Source: Linyphia triangularis
Taxonomy: Eukaryota > Arthropoda > Arachnida > Araneae > Linyphiidae
DNA: 64,000 bases
NCBI GenBank assembly: GCA_963978545.1
Contig: OZ021727.1
Location: forward strand, 55,130,487 to 55,194,486
Direction of reading: 5' to 3'
This document shows positions 12,761-25,129 of the stretch, in pieces; the first letter of the stretch is position 1, and every line of letters starts with the position of its first letter. Below the pieces are notes generated by a model. That model was not told the origin of the DNA and did not search any database. It saw only the letters and a list, made by a program, of their open reading frames with translations. A program made the translations under genes and the position numbers.

Positions 12761-13559
12761 CATGGTGAGAAAAAAAAAGTCTCACTACCTGAAGATGATA
12801 AAAGAAATTCTGAGCATTTTTATTGCATAGCTATTATAGTTATTATTTTCCATCTCTAGCTGTTTGGCCTCTAGTAAGGAAACTGTAATATAATTTTGAC
12901 TATTTTGATATGTTGCGGACTGAGGATGTACTTTCCGGACGCTCTTATGATGCATTCCACCTGCTCAAATCTTTATATCTCATTGCCAAATTTGTGCTCT
13001 AGTATCTGGAGAAAAATTGAGAACTTGAAAGAAGAAAATGCTATTGACTCTGAGATATTTTAATGGTGTTAGTGTTATTTTCATTTAAATATCGCTATTT
13101 GTAAACATTTGTAGAAAAATAAACTTTCTTGTCAACGTTTTTTGATGGGTAGCTGTTTAGGTTTTAAATCTTTTTTTTTTTTTTTTTTAATTCCCTAAAT
13201 AAGTAGTTTTCCGTGGATGAAGAGGCATATGCAAGATATAGTAGCGAAAAATATATCAGTCACTCTTTATTTTGTTAATCAAAATTTATTAAATTGTAAT
13301 AAAATATATTTCATATTTGTGTTGTCTGGCTTTCTCTGAAGTGCAAATCAATTCAGAAAACTCATTCAACAATGTTTTTGTCCCGAACATTCATTTTTTG
13401 AAGTAATATGCACCTAAATCAAGAAACCTTTTTATTCCAAATAAAATAAATCTTACATATGAGATAAGAAACTATACATACATTCAGTGATATTACTTGA
13501 TGTTTTTATACTAAAAAGGAGCATACTAAAAGGAGATTGATATACATTTCGATTGCTTT
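12761..13559. other. AT-rich sequence
   Basis: Mostly A/T-rich. A moderately complex patch at 12900-13020 has no frame or repeat, and a T run of about 18 lies near 13171. Nothing else supported. Confidence 0.4.
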
Positions 13560-13960
13560 CACAAACTACTGGGAGATATTGGGTGCACACGGACGACTTA
13601 GAATCACAAGCATCCAGGGTTAGAAAACATTTCCTACGCGATAAGAAGCGGTAGAGGCCACTTTAAGCCAAAAAAAGTCAATATTGGAGCCAATTTTTTT
13701 CTGTACACTGGTAATACCAATTCATTGGTGTTTAATATTCACTCTAGCTGTGGATAAAAACTGGTTGTATGCATCGCAGCAACTAAAGGTGAATGGTAAA
13801 AGTGACGTCTAAATAGTATTACCTACAACATCAAGAAAATGTGATTCTTTGAGGAGTTTCTATCCTTGGCAGAAGTTATCCCAACTGAATCCTACTCCTG
13901 TGAATTTATTTTATGAATGTTCCTTATCTTCCTTAAAATGTAATGAGAAATGTGTATTAA
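13560..13960. promoter_or_regulatory. weak complex island
   Basis: Somewhat G+C-richer stretch with no usable reading frame and no repeat partner in the window. Candidate non-coding island of low confidence. Confidence 0.18.
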
Positions 13961-16010
13961 CATGCAATGGCATTTGTATGTGTGCCATTGTTTGGGTTTA
14001 ATGACGTTTACTAGTTTTAGTGACGCAATAATTACACGATGTCTGTACTAAACATTTCGAAAAAATTATATACGTTTGTAAAAAGAAATAAGATATTAAA
14101 TGTGTTATACTAACAAAAACACATGGGTATTTTGATGCATAAGTCATTCATTACTAAACTTAGAAATAACAATGGAAATGATAATAGGTTTATAAACTAA
14201 TTACAGTGCATTTCATTTCTCTAGATATAATAAATTATAAGAATTTTTTTCGTAAAATGTATTCATCCAATGAGAAAAGTAAAAACTTATAATGAATGTA
14301 TACCATCGATCTTTCAGTAATGAAAAAATACAAAATTCAAATTAATTTTCCAAGAACACGCAAAGCATTTTTTATAAATACTATCAGCAAAAAAATTATT
14401 TTTCTTTTAATCCATTTATTCAATTAAAACATCAGTTTCAACAAACAGTGACTTTTATTTAAAATCCTTTTTTTGTGTTTCCAAAAAAAATTCCCGAGTC
14501 CCGTCAGTACTAATGAATGCACCAATAGGAAGAGAAGATAAGCTAATTATACTTTAATTAATTGAAACACGCTGAGATTTAATGCAATTATATCGTCTCT
14601 GAATTTACGATTGATCTGTACATGACTGAATTCCTTGTTTCTAGGTTTCACCAGAGCTAGACTTTAAAAAAGAGACATGCTAATTGTGTTATCTCTTTTA
14701 CCATAGGACTTTGATTTAGACTTCCTAAGAAAAAAATTCATTTAATTTGATTCGTCACCTTTTGATTAAAACGAACAGATAAAAGTTTTAAGAAAACAAG
14801 AGCATTTTCAGCAATTCAAGACACATTATTTCTTTAATTATGTGATTGGCATTTTTTTTTTTTCTTTTTTCAAAATCGAATTATCTGAGAGAATGTGCTT
14901 TGCTTTGTTTTTTTGTTTTTTTCAAAGAAAATAAATATATAACAAATTATACAAACCAATATTATAAACACTATTATAATATTTAAATTCATGTATCGAA
15001 TTACTTCTTAGACTTACTATATGTATTTTTTTGGTTTTCAAACAAATTAGTTGCTTCAACGGATTTCAACTTTCCCTATCTTTACAGTATGCATGGAAAT
15101 ATAACCTATAAAAAATTCACCATTTATTACTGTGATGAGTAGTTTTCAAAATAAAGAACTCCTAAAACATGGTAAATGCAAATTTTTCAGACACATCAGT
15201 ATATCATAATTATCTTAATAGCTGTCAGTTTACGTGATGAGTCGGGCAAAGCGTAAAAGATTTATTTCACATTTACTTTTTTCTTTTCAAAGGCAATTAA
15301 TTTTATTAATGAGTTTTAAGTTGTTATGCTATGTCCTAACTGTATTAATGGTTTTATTCTTTACAGAAGAGTTGTTTTAGTTTGTAATCTTTATTTTATT
15401 ATACCTGAAGTAATATTTCGAGTGGTGGGTTTCATGACACGTTATCATAACCTGAACAGTAATTTAAAATAAAATATAAAAAAAGTTGAATTATGTAAAG
15501 TTAGTATATTTGAATAATGATATTTATGTCAATTATACTTAATCATATAATAAATAAAATCGTAACTTAAATCAAAGGATTAGTTTATACTGGTGGAAGA
15601 GTTCATGACCATAAAATGCATTGGGATTGATAAGTACAGCTAATAAGAAGTTGCATTTTAGAGTGCGAAAAGTAGCCTATTGGTGTTTTATTAATTTATT
15701 GTATTATTATTCATTTATCAAAAAAGTACCAAATTCATCATAAATAGTTTTACACAAACATTTCTATAGGTATTTTATCTATTATTGTGATATATATTTG
15801 TGTGTTTTCTCTGTGTAATCAAACACATTATACATAACCTTGAAGTCACCGAAAAACTTTACATTGCCATAAAACAGGATAGTTCTATCATCCAATTGAA
15901 TTATAAAATTTTAATTTAATCTCCTTTTGACCAGATTAAGATGGTGGTCCAAATAACTCATGTTATATTTTTTTAAATTTCAATAGATACTGAAGTTAAA
16001 TAAAATCTGT
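13961..16010. other. AT-rich gene-free stretch
   Basis: About 2 kb of A/T-rich sequence. No coding trace, RNA gene, tandem array or inverted repeat was recognised. Confidence 0.45.
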
Positions 16011-16300
16011 TACACACACTATCATCATGCACACAACCACATTATATTACTTTGTCTTTGCTTATAGCTCGCCACTCCTAAATGGCCAAGTCCATATAGG
16101 TCATTTCCATCCCAAGAACTCTATTTCATTTATAGCCACTTCCTCATGTATTTCTTGGACTTCTTTATAACTTGAATTAACTTTTCATCAGATACCTTAC
16201 GAGGCCCATTTCAATTGAGCATTTAGAGGGCATCCTGGGAATGTGTCATATTCAAGACCATAATAACTTCATTAAATCCTGATTCTGTAAAATTTGTGGA
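16011..16300. promoter_or_regulatory. complex non-coding island
   Basis: Pyrimidine-rich, non-repetitive block without an open frame, flanked by A/T-rich DNA. Candidate non-coding conserved sequence by composition only. Confidence 0.2.
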
Positions 16301-16639
16301 GTATATTATTTGACTCTAAATAGTTTTCAAAGACGAAAACATTTTATACTTTTGCAGTACCTTGAACTCGATATCATCTATTTTAATGTGTTGCTCTCAA
16401 TTTTATATATACGTTTTATTATCCGTCAAATATTACCTTAAATTAAAAACAAAACTAATTCTTATATTCATACAATTTATATATTTCGCTAATTATTTTC
16501 TAAATAAAATAACAGTTGTTTTAAAATCTATACTTGTTAGTAGTCCTTTGACTTTAAAATACGAATAATAATAGCATTAATATTGGATTTATTCCAGCAT
16601 CATTCAAACAACTTATTTTGAAACCTTAAGAAGATTCAT

Positions 16640-17290
16640 TCCTTTACAAATAACTTACAGAAGCCTGTCTCTTTTAAATACACCCATTACCCCTCATCTG
16701 CAAACCACACACACCAAAAAATAAAGCATTCCATGACATTAACTAACGAGCGATTCCTCCATCTAAATGTTAAAGCAACCAAACAATCACTTCACAAACT
16801 TTATGTTTATTTCCAACAAAAAGCGAAATCCTTTTAAGGTCAGGAAGAAAGTATTTCAAAAGATGGCATTCAGAATGCAGGTTTTCCCTCAATGTACTTT
16901 TACCCCTCTATGTTTCTTTTAAGTCAGCAAGATGGATACATGCAGACCCATTTCAATTCTAGTTGGGCAGGGTGCCAAAGACCCTGAGGGTTTGATGATG
17001 AGGACGAAAGCATAATCATTAACTAGGATGATGGGCTGCGACTCCATATCAAATCAAAAAATAAGATTACATAGTTTGTTGAAAGGGTCGCTGGAGAAAG
17101 ACGATGTTCTTGATGATCGTTGATGATATATGGCATCTGACGTGAACCAGATTGAGAATCCCTTGCGATCTAGGTATCGTGAGACGGAGAAGTTTAATAC
17201 TTATGTCAAATAAGTTAAGCATTTTAGGTTTATGACACAGAATAGATTGCCTTCTATCTCGCTTTAGTTGCTCCAAAAGTTTCGTTATTG
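16640..17290. promoter_or_regulatory. complex non-coding island
   Basis: Roughly 650 bp of higher-complexity DNA; its core (16840-17200) has the lowest A/T content. The 69-codon minus-strand frame at 17067-17276 shows no domain. Overlap of short frames on both strands argues against coding. Confidence 0.25.
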
Positions 17291-17924
17291 TACCTTGAGC
17301 CTTTTAGTGTTTCGTTATGTCTTGTATAAATTATTTGGCAGGTTTCCCAAGCAAATTACATCATTGATGGAGATACCGTTCGTATATATTATTTATTTTC
17401 TTGTTAGATGGAAAGACATTAAACAAGATATGAAAGACTCGTATTTTAAAATTTAAATTTGATTCTTTAAATTGTACTTTTAACTGAATAATTTAGAATT
17501 GGTTTATATTTATGCAGTAAGAGTTGATACCAAAATAATAAACACATGATTTTTAAATACATATTACTTAAAACATTTGATCTGTCGTAAGAATTCTGTA
17601 TTGATTAAAAGTCAATAATAAACAAAAATATCAAAAATAGCTAAATAAAATGAGGTTTCTTGATATTGATTTCTATTGGGGATAAAATGTATTATAATTG
17701 AGTCATTCAAAGATAATAACATAAATCAGAAATATATAAAAATGCATTCATCAAAAATAACTGCCACATAAGTGTAAAATGTAACTAATCTTTTATTTAA
17801 AAATATCCGACTTTTAGATAGGCAAATCTCTGCTAACTGGGCTTAATATACATGCATTTATTGATTGTGAAGTGTAGCAGGTATGGTCAATTTATAGCAA
17901 AATAGTGTATGCTGAAATTGTGTA

Positions 17925-18180
17925 CAGCGTGTCCCCGTATAACTTGGCCGACCTTTATTTTCGACACCGTTGGTGCTAGATGCATAGTCCCAATTGAAGA
18001 AATACTTTAAATAGTTAAAATATTTTGACTGAATAGTTTTTACATTAGCAAAGGGATTGGTATACAAATTACGGATTGTAAATTTTTATACGGTCCCCAG
18101 TTCTCCCAACTCATATTTAAAAAAATGTTGCCCATGAAAAAACATTTCAAATAAAAAAAAAAAAAATTGTTTCGACCAAT
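17925..18180. repeat. left terminal inverted repeat of the mariner-like element
   Basis: Pairs with 19372-19625 in inverse orientation, with scattered substitutions and small indels. The match covers the terminal CAGCGTGTCCCC word and an inner block reading acaatccgtaa in the complement. It ends near an A run and ttcgaccaat. Confidence 0.85.
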
Positions 18181-18286
18181 AGCAACGGTGTTATTAGAGT
18201 TTAAAGTTTTAACGCTATTTGAGTGGCCCGTACATAAATTGAAATGAGAAAATATCGTCTTATCGGAATAAGAGCAAGCTTCTAGA

Positions 18287-19270
18287 CTAGGTTTGATTAC
18301 GGCAAACAAGTTTTTGTTCATCGCCTAAATGCTCGAAATGTTTGCCTTCGACTAAAATACCTAAGCGCACACGTGATTCAAATTCATCTTCAAAAATTGT
18401 TAACATTACAGGCGTAATATACCTGGCAGCGGATAAAGTTCGATTCGACAAATCTAATAGACTCGTCTTTTTTTTTTTTCATAGACCTTGTTTTTCAATA
18501 ATCCCCAAAGAAAGAAATCTAAAGGACTTAGATCTGAATATCTAGGAGGCCATTCTACCGGACCTCCATAGCCTAACACGACATGGTCATCCAGAAAGTC
18601 AGATAATTTTCCTTGTAACAGGTTCGCATACTTTTTACTTGTTAATGTATCAGCAAAAAAGAAAGGTCCTACTAACGCTTCCTTCCATATGCCACACCAA
18701 ACATTAAAAGACCATCGCAGTTGACGCTTGTTTGGAAGGATTACATAGGGATTTTGCAGGGACCAAAAGTGAGTGTTTTGAATATTTACTACCTCAGTTA
18801 TTAAAAATGTGCACTCATCAGAAACTAGAATGTTATTCACAAATAATGAATCCAACTCTAGTTTGTTCATGAGGAAATTGCAGAAATCAAACCATCTATT
18901 TTCATCCCCGGGCAAAAACTCTTGCACCAATCGCGGGCGATAAGGATGTGCACCGTGTCGATTTAAGACTCTCCACACATGGGTTTTTGAGTATCCACAT
19001 GCTTCACTAATGTCCTTGACACTGAATAAGCGAAAGCAACAGCATAGCCTAAAATACCACTCTTGAATTTTCGGATCACGGACGTCTTCCTATTCTACCC
19101 GTTCCTGGCAAACGCTGTACAACATTTAAAAATTTGGAAATTTTTAGAAATTTACCATTGGAAATTAAGCATTTGAAAATTTAATTGCATATTGTCTTGC
19201 AGTCACTCGCCTATTTCGATTACATAGTAATATTAGAGAATAATTTTCCAAACGCAATTGCTCTTTCCCT
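18287..19270 (-). pseudogene. mariner-like transposase, degenerate
   Basis: Read on the minus strand. The N-terminus resembles the helix-turn-helix region of arthropod mariner-like transposases (a word like NRRVTARQYAIKF near 19200, then a QRLPGTGR-like linker), but it holds in-frame stops, one just upstream of the DP-IQEW region near 19090. The longest open piece (18454-18978, 174 codons) has the first catalytic aspartate in SDECTF and the third in WPPRYSDLSPLDFFLWG. The segment between them that should carry the second aspartate is missing: LSDFLDD runs almost straight into GGPVEWPPR. A T12 tract near 18468-18479 shifts the frame. The C-terminus resumes in another frame with an EGKHFEHL-type ending and a stop at 18287-18289. 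Full-length relatives are roughly 320-400 residues. This copy cannot encode active enzyme. Confidence 0.88.
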
Positions 19271-19371
19271 GTATTTCATTTTGTGTACATGCCCTTAAAA
19301 TATGTTAATGACCGCGGGTGTAAAGTGGTAAAAGTCACTAAATTCAATTTTTCGTTTCTCCATGAATATTG

Positions 19372-19625
19372 GTCGTACAAATTTCGATTCTCTTTTGTTT
19401 GAAATGTTTTTTTCATGGGCAACATTTTTCTAAATATGAGTTGAGGGAACTGGGGACCATATAAAAATTTACAATCCGTAATTTTTATACCAACCCCTTT
19501 CCGAACTTAAAAACTGTTCAGTAAAAATATTTTAACGATTTAAAACATTTCTTCAATTGGAACTATGCACCTAGGACCAACGGTATCGAAAATAAAGGTC
19601 GGCCAGGTTATACGGGGACACGCTG
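19372..19625. repeat. right terminal inverted repeat of the mariner-like element
   Basis: Inverse partner of 17925-18180. The outermost bases are GGGGACACGCTG followed by the TA duplication. Divergence between the arms implies that the insertion is not recent. Confidence 0.85.
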
Positions 19626-19627
19626 TA

Positions 19628-22050
19628 TATAGATAGCCTAAATCGTAAAAGCCACACCTTCAGATGAAAGTGCCAGCATTTAGTTATATCCCCAAATAAA
19701 ATACAAAACGAAACCATTATTAAGAAAATATCACTATAAATACTAACAAATACTTAAAATTGTGAAAGTTCTGTGGTGGTTAATGCGGTGGCATGCGGAT
19801 TAAAGGAACGGTAAGCTTCTGTCGTGTCTTCCATTGGAAGCTACGAAAATTGAAGAAATAAAAAAATAAAAAAAGTACACACGGGAAAATAATTTCGCAT
19901 TCAGAAAGCAAACTTTTCGAGAAAACCAAGGTTTAAATATCAACCCAAGCCTTTCACGCATGTGCAGCTTCACAATCACATTTTATTTTGAAGAATGTAA
20001 TAACTGCTTATCTCAATTTTGAAAGTTAATGGTGTGAGTATTACAATAACCATTGGGAACAAAGAATAAGAAATACGTTTGGACTAAGCTGAAGATGACA
20101 AAATTTTAAAATATAGAGACAGATAGACATACAGGTGTTTGCACATTACATACATTATTTTGATAATTTAGGATATGCACAGCTTTGTAAATGTGTGCAG
20201 CTTTTCCTATTTTGAACCATACTCCATAAAAATCAAAATCTTACACATACTCATGCAGTTAAATTTAAAAATACATACACAATTTCTGTGGCTGCACAAA
20301 ATAACCTACTTGTTGCATTGCTGTGCAAATGACAAATATATTTAGTTGAATTATTATCAAATTATTCACTATATTCATTTGAAGCTCGAGAGCAAATGCA
20401 TTTTGCTTTTCATAATACATATTCAGAAACATAGAAAATTGGAGAAAGTGAACAAACGGATTAATTATCATTACATGTGAAGCACAAAGGGTGCTCAAAC
20501 CGGAAATAAAATTATCATTTATAGTATTATACATTATATTTTGTAGAGAATATTGCACCTTCTCACATGACCATCTTTCTGATTGACGGCACCTTTTTTA
20601 TTTTCCAATGCTCCCCGTATATCTAATCTAAAATATATTAATGTTTCTTGGATATCATCATATCATATCATTGCCACGCACAACTTTAATTATTTTACTA
20701 TTATCAGGGGAAAAAAAACATCTCATCTCTCATAAAATGAGAACGCTTAAACTAAACTTTTTATTTCTAATTTACTAATTCTCAGCATCTTACACTAAAC
20801 ATAGTTGCAGTACTCCATCGTCATCATGAATCGAGACACTTCTTATTACGTGTATATGTGTGCACATTATTTTTAATTCAAAGGGAAAAAAATACATGCA
20901 TGATGTACTTGATAGTTTTTGGCTTAGAACTTAATATCCAATGTATTTTGTTTAAATACTTGTGCTTCAAATGAAGCATTTTCCACGACATGCTTTATAC
21001 AAGTAAGGACTCAAGTAATCTTTAACAATTGAAGGGATGATTCAATGCATTGGCGTGACATTTGTGTGATCCATTCCAAGAGTTAGAACTAGTCTTGTAT
21101 TCCTAGGAGATTGGGAATTGTGGTATGTGTTTCCCTGCGATTAAATTATACGTAATGCTGATTCAATTGAAACCCAGTGAAGTTTGATCTCTGATAACAA
21201 CATTCAGGACGTATATTTGCCATTAGAGTAGCAATGTGGCATGTTGGATATGTTATTCTACCACAATACAATAGGGGATATGTGCTATCAATATTTATTC
21301 ACATAATTTATAATTCTATTATTTGCTAAAACATTAAAGTATTTCACTAAAATATGAAATAAGCCATTAATGCAACTTACAGAATATTCTAAAAATAAAT
21401 TATTATGGAACCTATGCAGTTCATTGTACAACACGCAAGAAAAAAATTCGAACATATCTATATCTTGTACTCTAATTGATGAAATAAAAATAAAAAAAGA
21501 GAAAAGAAAAGAACCTTTGTAAACCGTGGAAAGAATTGATTTTTTTTTTCTTCTTTGATTTTTTTTGTCATAAGGGGTTATATACATATTAAAACAGAAC
21601 TACACTTTAAAAAGTTCAATGGCCACCCCACAATATTTTGCCATATTTAGATCTGGTATTCAAAAAATGACAAAATACAAAATTTAACAATTTTCCAATA
21701 AATGGTTTGTAATTTATATGATGACTAGAAAATGCTAAACTAAAGTTAAAAAGAAAAGGTTTTTTTTTTTTTTCCCCAATATTATTTAAATAATGAATAT
21801 ATTGTATTGTACTTTTTGTTTCAAACGATAGTTTATTAATGGCAAAATATAAATAACAATTAACTTTTGCAGCAAAAAGTTTTTTTATAATTAATTCTTA
21901 ATTAATATTTAAAATTTTTAAATTTTTTTTAGAACATAGAAAATACATAGAAATAATAAAAACATTTTTTTTTTCATTAGATTTATCATGGTCGAGAATT
22001 TTTTTATTTTCCATTTTGAAATTTGCTTCTCAATATTTTAGCAAAAAATT
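19628..22050. other. AT-rich sequence with minor complex patches
   Basis: No gene supported. A patch at 20560-20720 is more complex and includes ctgattgacgg (20577-20587), which resembles a Pbx/Meis composite site. The 97- and 99-codon minus-strand frames (20265-20558 and 21288-21587) have only A/T-biased translations with no domain. Confidence 0.4.
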
Positions 22051-22059
22051 TAATAAGCT

Positions 22060-22256
22060 CACTTTAAGGGACTGTATGATAGATAACGTTTGAAAATATT
22101 TAAAGATTAATTCAAGTAAAAAATATTGTAAAAATTTGTAAGTATTTATACTATCTTTATTAAGTGTAAAAATCATAGATGATAAACTTACAAAATTCCA
22201 TATTTTAGTAGCAAATCAAATGGTCACATACTTACTAGATGTCCATTAAAGTGCAA

Positions 22257-22288
<32 letters not shown>

Positions 22289-22650
22289 TTATTAAAGTGA
22301 CTTTAAATTTGATATAAATAAGCTCGAGGAAAGGGGATACTTTATAACATTAAAAAATATTTCAAACAATTTTTTTTTTTATATAACATATCATATTTTC
22401 CTTTTCGCTTTTATTCAAGTAAAATTTTAGGTTATTTTGATGAAAGTTTTTTTTAAATATTTTGAAAGTCGAACCTGAATTATAATCACACCGAGATGGT
22501 TGCAGTAAAAATCAATATTTATAAAGTATGATTTCAAATGCATAAGTTTTTTTCTTATATTAGATCATGACTTCAAACAGCCGGAATATGGCCGAAGAAA
22601 AAAAAATAGCTCAAAATATTTTTTATGCCATACAGTATCCTCCTTCTTCA
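22060..22650. repeat. possible degenerate inverted-repeat element
   Basis: aagggactgtatgatag at 22061 and the complement of atgccatacagtatcctcc near 22625 share an inverted GGA..CTGTATG word about 570 bp apart. Between them lies A/T-rich DNA and the A28 run. This could be an old MITE, but the paired ends are short and imperfect. Confidence 0.2.
22260..22287. repeat. A28 homopolymer
   Basis: Uninterrupted A run of about 28 bases. No retroposon body was recognised upstream. Confidence 0.85.
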
Positions 22651-22683
22651 GGTATATACAGAGAAAATTCCAAGTTATCTTTA

Positions 22684-22686
<3 letters not shown>

Positions 22687-22714
<28 letters not shown>
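22687..22714. repeat. T28 homopolymer
   Basis: Uninterrupted T run. On the minus strand it closes a 60-codon frame (22681-22863) as poly-Lys, so that frame is not credible as a gene. Confidence 0.85.
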
Positions 22715-23133
22715 GAAACTTGAACTTTAATAGTGAGCTCCTGTATTATTAAAATATGCTTTGCATTTTGAAAGAGATAAGTTTTGATAAGTGTGCGTAA
22801 AATTAATTCCTTATCAGATTCAATCCAGTGATCGAAGCCAAACTCCTGGATCAGAGGCAACACAAATATCTAGTATGTGAAACAACACCTGCTCACTACT
22901 CGCCTTCAGCGCTCTTGTTGAGAAAAATTAATAGACATAATTGTGAAATCAATAGGGTATTTGACACTATCAATAAATAATTGCCAAATATGGCATACAT
23001 ACAGTATTTAACGAAGTAATAATAATACAAGAGTTTTCTGCTCAAAATAATTGCTCAAATTCTTATAAATCGAATTTTAAAAAAGGTTTTTTTGATTGCA
23101 TTGTCATGTGACCAGACACGAACGGATAAGAAC

Positions 23134-23213
23134 CTTAGAGCAGGAATAGTGGGTAGAGAGATTGAAACCCTATTCTCCCTGTTCTCTGGTTGTAATCACG
23201 TGACTACCGTCAG
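23134..23213. repeat. left arm of an inverted repeat flanking the THAP exons
   Basis: cttagagcaggaatagt.ggtagagagat is followed about 35 bases later by cacgtgact.ccgtca (E-box CACGTG). The same two words occur in inverse orientation at 25130-25217. It could be a terminal repeat of a transposon or a duplicated promoter, since it lies about 120 bp upstream of the THAP start codon. Confidence 0.65.
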
Positions 23214-23225
23214 TCTTCTGAGTCA

Positions 23226-23258
23226 CCCCTTCCACACCTTTCCACACCTTTCCACTTC
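23226..23258. repeat. short tandem repeat, ~10-bp unit
   Basis: Three near-identical units of cctttccaca in a row, directly upstream of the THAP exon. Local slippage. Confidence 0.7.
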
Positions 23259-23335
23259 TTGTAATGTTATTTCAATGGCTGCCTTTCGTTCTACGAAGAA
23301 CGTGCTGATATTCGACTAGTGTTTTAAGCTGCAAA

Positions 23336-24149
23336 ATGGTGTCTGCATGTTGTGCCTTTGGCTGCTCCGAAAGACAAGTTAAAGGAGGACCAATTTCCTT
23401 TCATAGGTAAGTTCGTTGATTATTATTTCAGTTTATATTTGAAGCTTTTTATGTCGTGTTATGTAAAGACCTACGGTAAAACTGTGTTATCACAAGAAAA
23501 AGGAGTTGATTTTTATGAAATCTGCGTTCAAACATTTTTATTATGCATCATATCTACGTATTTCGTAATCGTTTGAAAAAAATATGTCAGAAATAATTCT
23601 TTTAGTTAAGTTTTAATTGGCATACGCCGTAATCTCTTGGCGATATTCAGTTTTCGCCAAATGGTAAAGCAGGTCAGCGAAAGGAGCATGTCTGCTCTAA
23701 GTCGCGCTCGTAAGGAATATTTTTGAATTGCAAAATAAAACAAATTGTTAAATTTATTTGTTAGCTTCCCAAATATTTTTCCAGTAAATCCTATACAACG
23801 AACCAATATACTAATATTTCTCAACTTTCGACGCTGATTACAAAACATTAATATCAATATTTTAAAATATTTTGACACCTTAATGAAAAAAAATTTTAGA
23901 TTATCTTAAGTTTATTAAATTTACTTTAATTAAATATGTAACAAATTATTAAATAAATATATCGAATGAAGTTTAAAGAAAGTTAAAATTATAATATGTG
24001 TTTTTTTTATGTTTATTATTATTTGGATGAAAGTTTATTATTTATTGACCTTTTATTTTAGCTTTCCAAAAGATGAGAACCGAAGAAAATTATGGGAAAG
24101 GAATATTCGCAGAGAAGGTGTTCATTTACAGTATATGAATTTGATATAA
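23336..24149 (+). pseudogene. THAP-type zinc-finger domain, two exons, remainder absent
   Basis: Exon 1 (23336-23406) starts at ATG and encodes MVSACCAFGCSER and so on to FH, the first half of a THAP domain with its CxxxC pair. It ends at a good donor, AG|GTAAGT. Exon 2 begins at 24062 after a ttattttag acceptor, joins in phase and encodes FPKDENRRKLWERNIRREG, matching the F-P and tryptophan positions of THAP domains. The intron is about 655 bp. After that the frame stops at 24147-24149 unless a weak donor (gaag|gtgttc, about 24117) is used. The second zinc-binding half (C-x2-H and the SRLCSEHF-like region) was not found before 25130. THAP domains bind DNA and occur in host factors and in P-element-like transposases. 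Either a third exon lies beyond my reach or this is a truncated remnant. Inverted repeats on both sides favour a mobile origin. Confidence 0.65.
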
Positions 24150-24269
24150 ATATTTCTATTAAGAAATATTATTTTAAATGTCAATAATGTTTATATCAGG
24201 TAAATGGGTTCATATGGCTCATCATGTTTATTAACAAATAAAACATATAAATAAATATACAATTTAAAT

Positions 24270-24340
24270 AAATATTTTCTGTAAAATGCAATAAAAATTT
24301 CTTTGAATGAATATTTTCTGTGAAATGCAATAAAAATTAT
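24270..24340. repeat. direct duplication, about 45-bp period
   Basis: atattttctgt.aaatgcaataaaaatt occurs twice in succession (about 24271 and 24309) with one or two changes. It lies within the A/T-rich interior of the inverted-repeat-bounded THAP region. Confidence 0.75.
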
Positions 24341-25129
24341 TTTCATAAGTGTTTTATGGTTTAATTTGTTAAATTAAAGCATGTATGGAAATAAATATTT
24401 ACTAATTAAATGTAGTGTCATTTAAAGTACTATCCCAAGTTTATTGAAGTGATAAAAACATTACCCGCCAACATTTAAGAATAAAAATTATTTTAATGAA
24501 TATTTAAAGAATAGGAACATTTTAAAGGTTTTCAAATACATACAAAATAGCCAAAAACACTAAGTTAACGGCTATTTAAAAAAAATCAAAAATTTATTTT
24601 TTGAAGTTTAGTTACACATTTTCTTCAGATTTATGTCTCAATCATTGCTATAAATTTAAAGGATAAATCTTAAGAAGTAATTTGGCATTTGTTTTATTCA
24701 AATATCTTCATTAGTTTATAAGTTATGAGGGGAAAGTGCAACTACGGGCTTACCTTATGGCGGCTATCTTTGATCCGCCATTTTGAATGAAGCGTAAGTC
24801 TGACTGATGACGACTTTTGATTTTTTATTTCTAATGACATTTAGAAGCTATCCTCCAAAATTTAGCTAGTTTAGAATTATTCCGGTAAAAAAACCTTTAT
24901 TTCCTGGGCTAATAAGGGTCAAAATAAATTTATTAAAAATATTTCCTATTCAAATGATAATTCTAATAACTTTACTTGACATTTTTCTGCTTGTTAAGTC
25001 AAAATTGTTAAGACATTTTAAAAAGCATAATAACGAAACTTTTAAAGAAGTTATAAATTTCGTAAATTAAGGATACGAAATCGCCAAATAACAGCGAACA
25101 AAGATATCCCGCCAAATATAGCTGCTCTT

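Larger units (their letters stand above)
17923..19627 (-). mobile_element. mariner-like DNA transposon with ~250-bp TIRs and TA target duplication
   Basis: The element spans 17925-19625 (about 1.7 kb) and is bounded by TA on both sides (17923-17924 and 19626-19627). The ends are inverted: CAGCGTGTCCCCGTATAAC on the left, its complement on the right, and the similarity continues inward for about 250 bp. TA target sites and a DDE transposase with the C-terminal mariner signature place it in the IS630-Tc1-mariner superfamily. The transposase inside is broken (separate entry), so this copy is non-autonomous. TIRs this long are unusual, because classic mariners have ends of about 30 bp. Confidence 0.9.

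Noticed and set aside
18342..18545. 67-codon plus-strand frame in the transposon
   Set aside because: Antisense shadow of the transposase remnant on the minus strand.
22681..22863. 60-codon minus-strand frame ending in poly-Lys
   Set aside because: The tail is the T28 run read on the other strand; no other evidence of coding.
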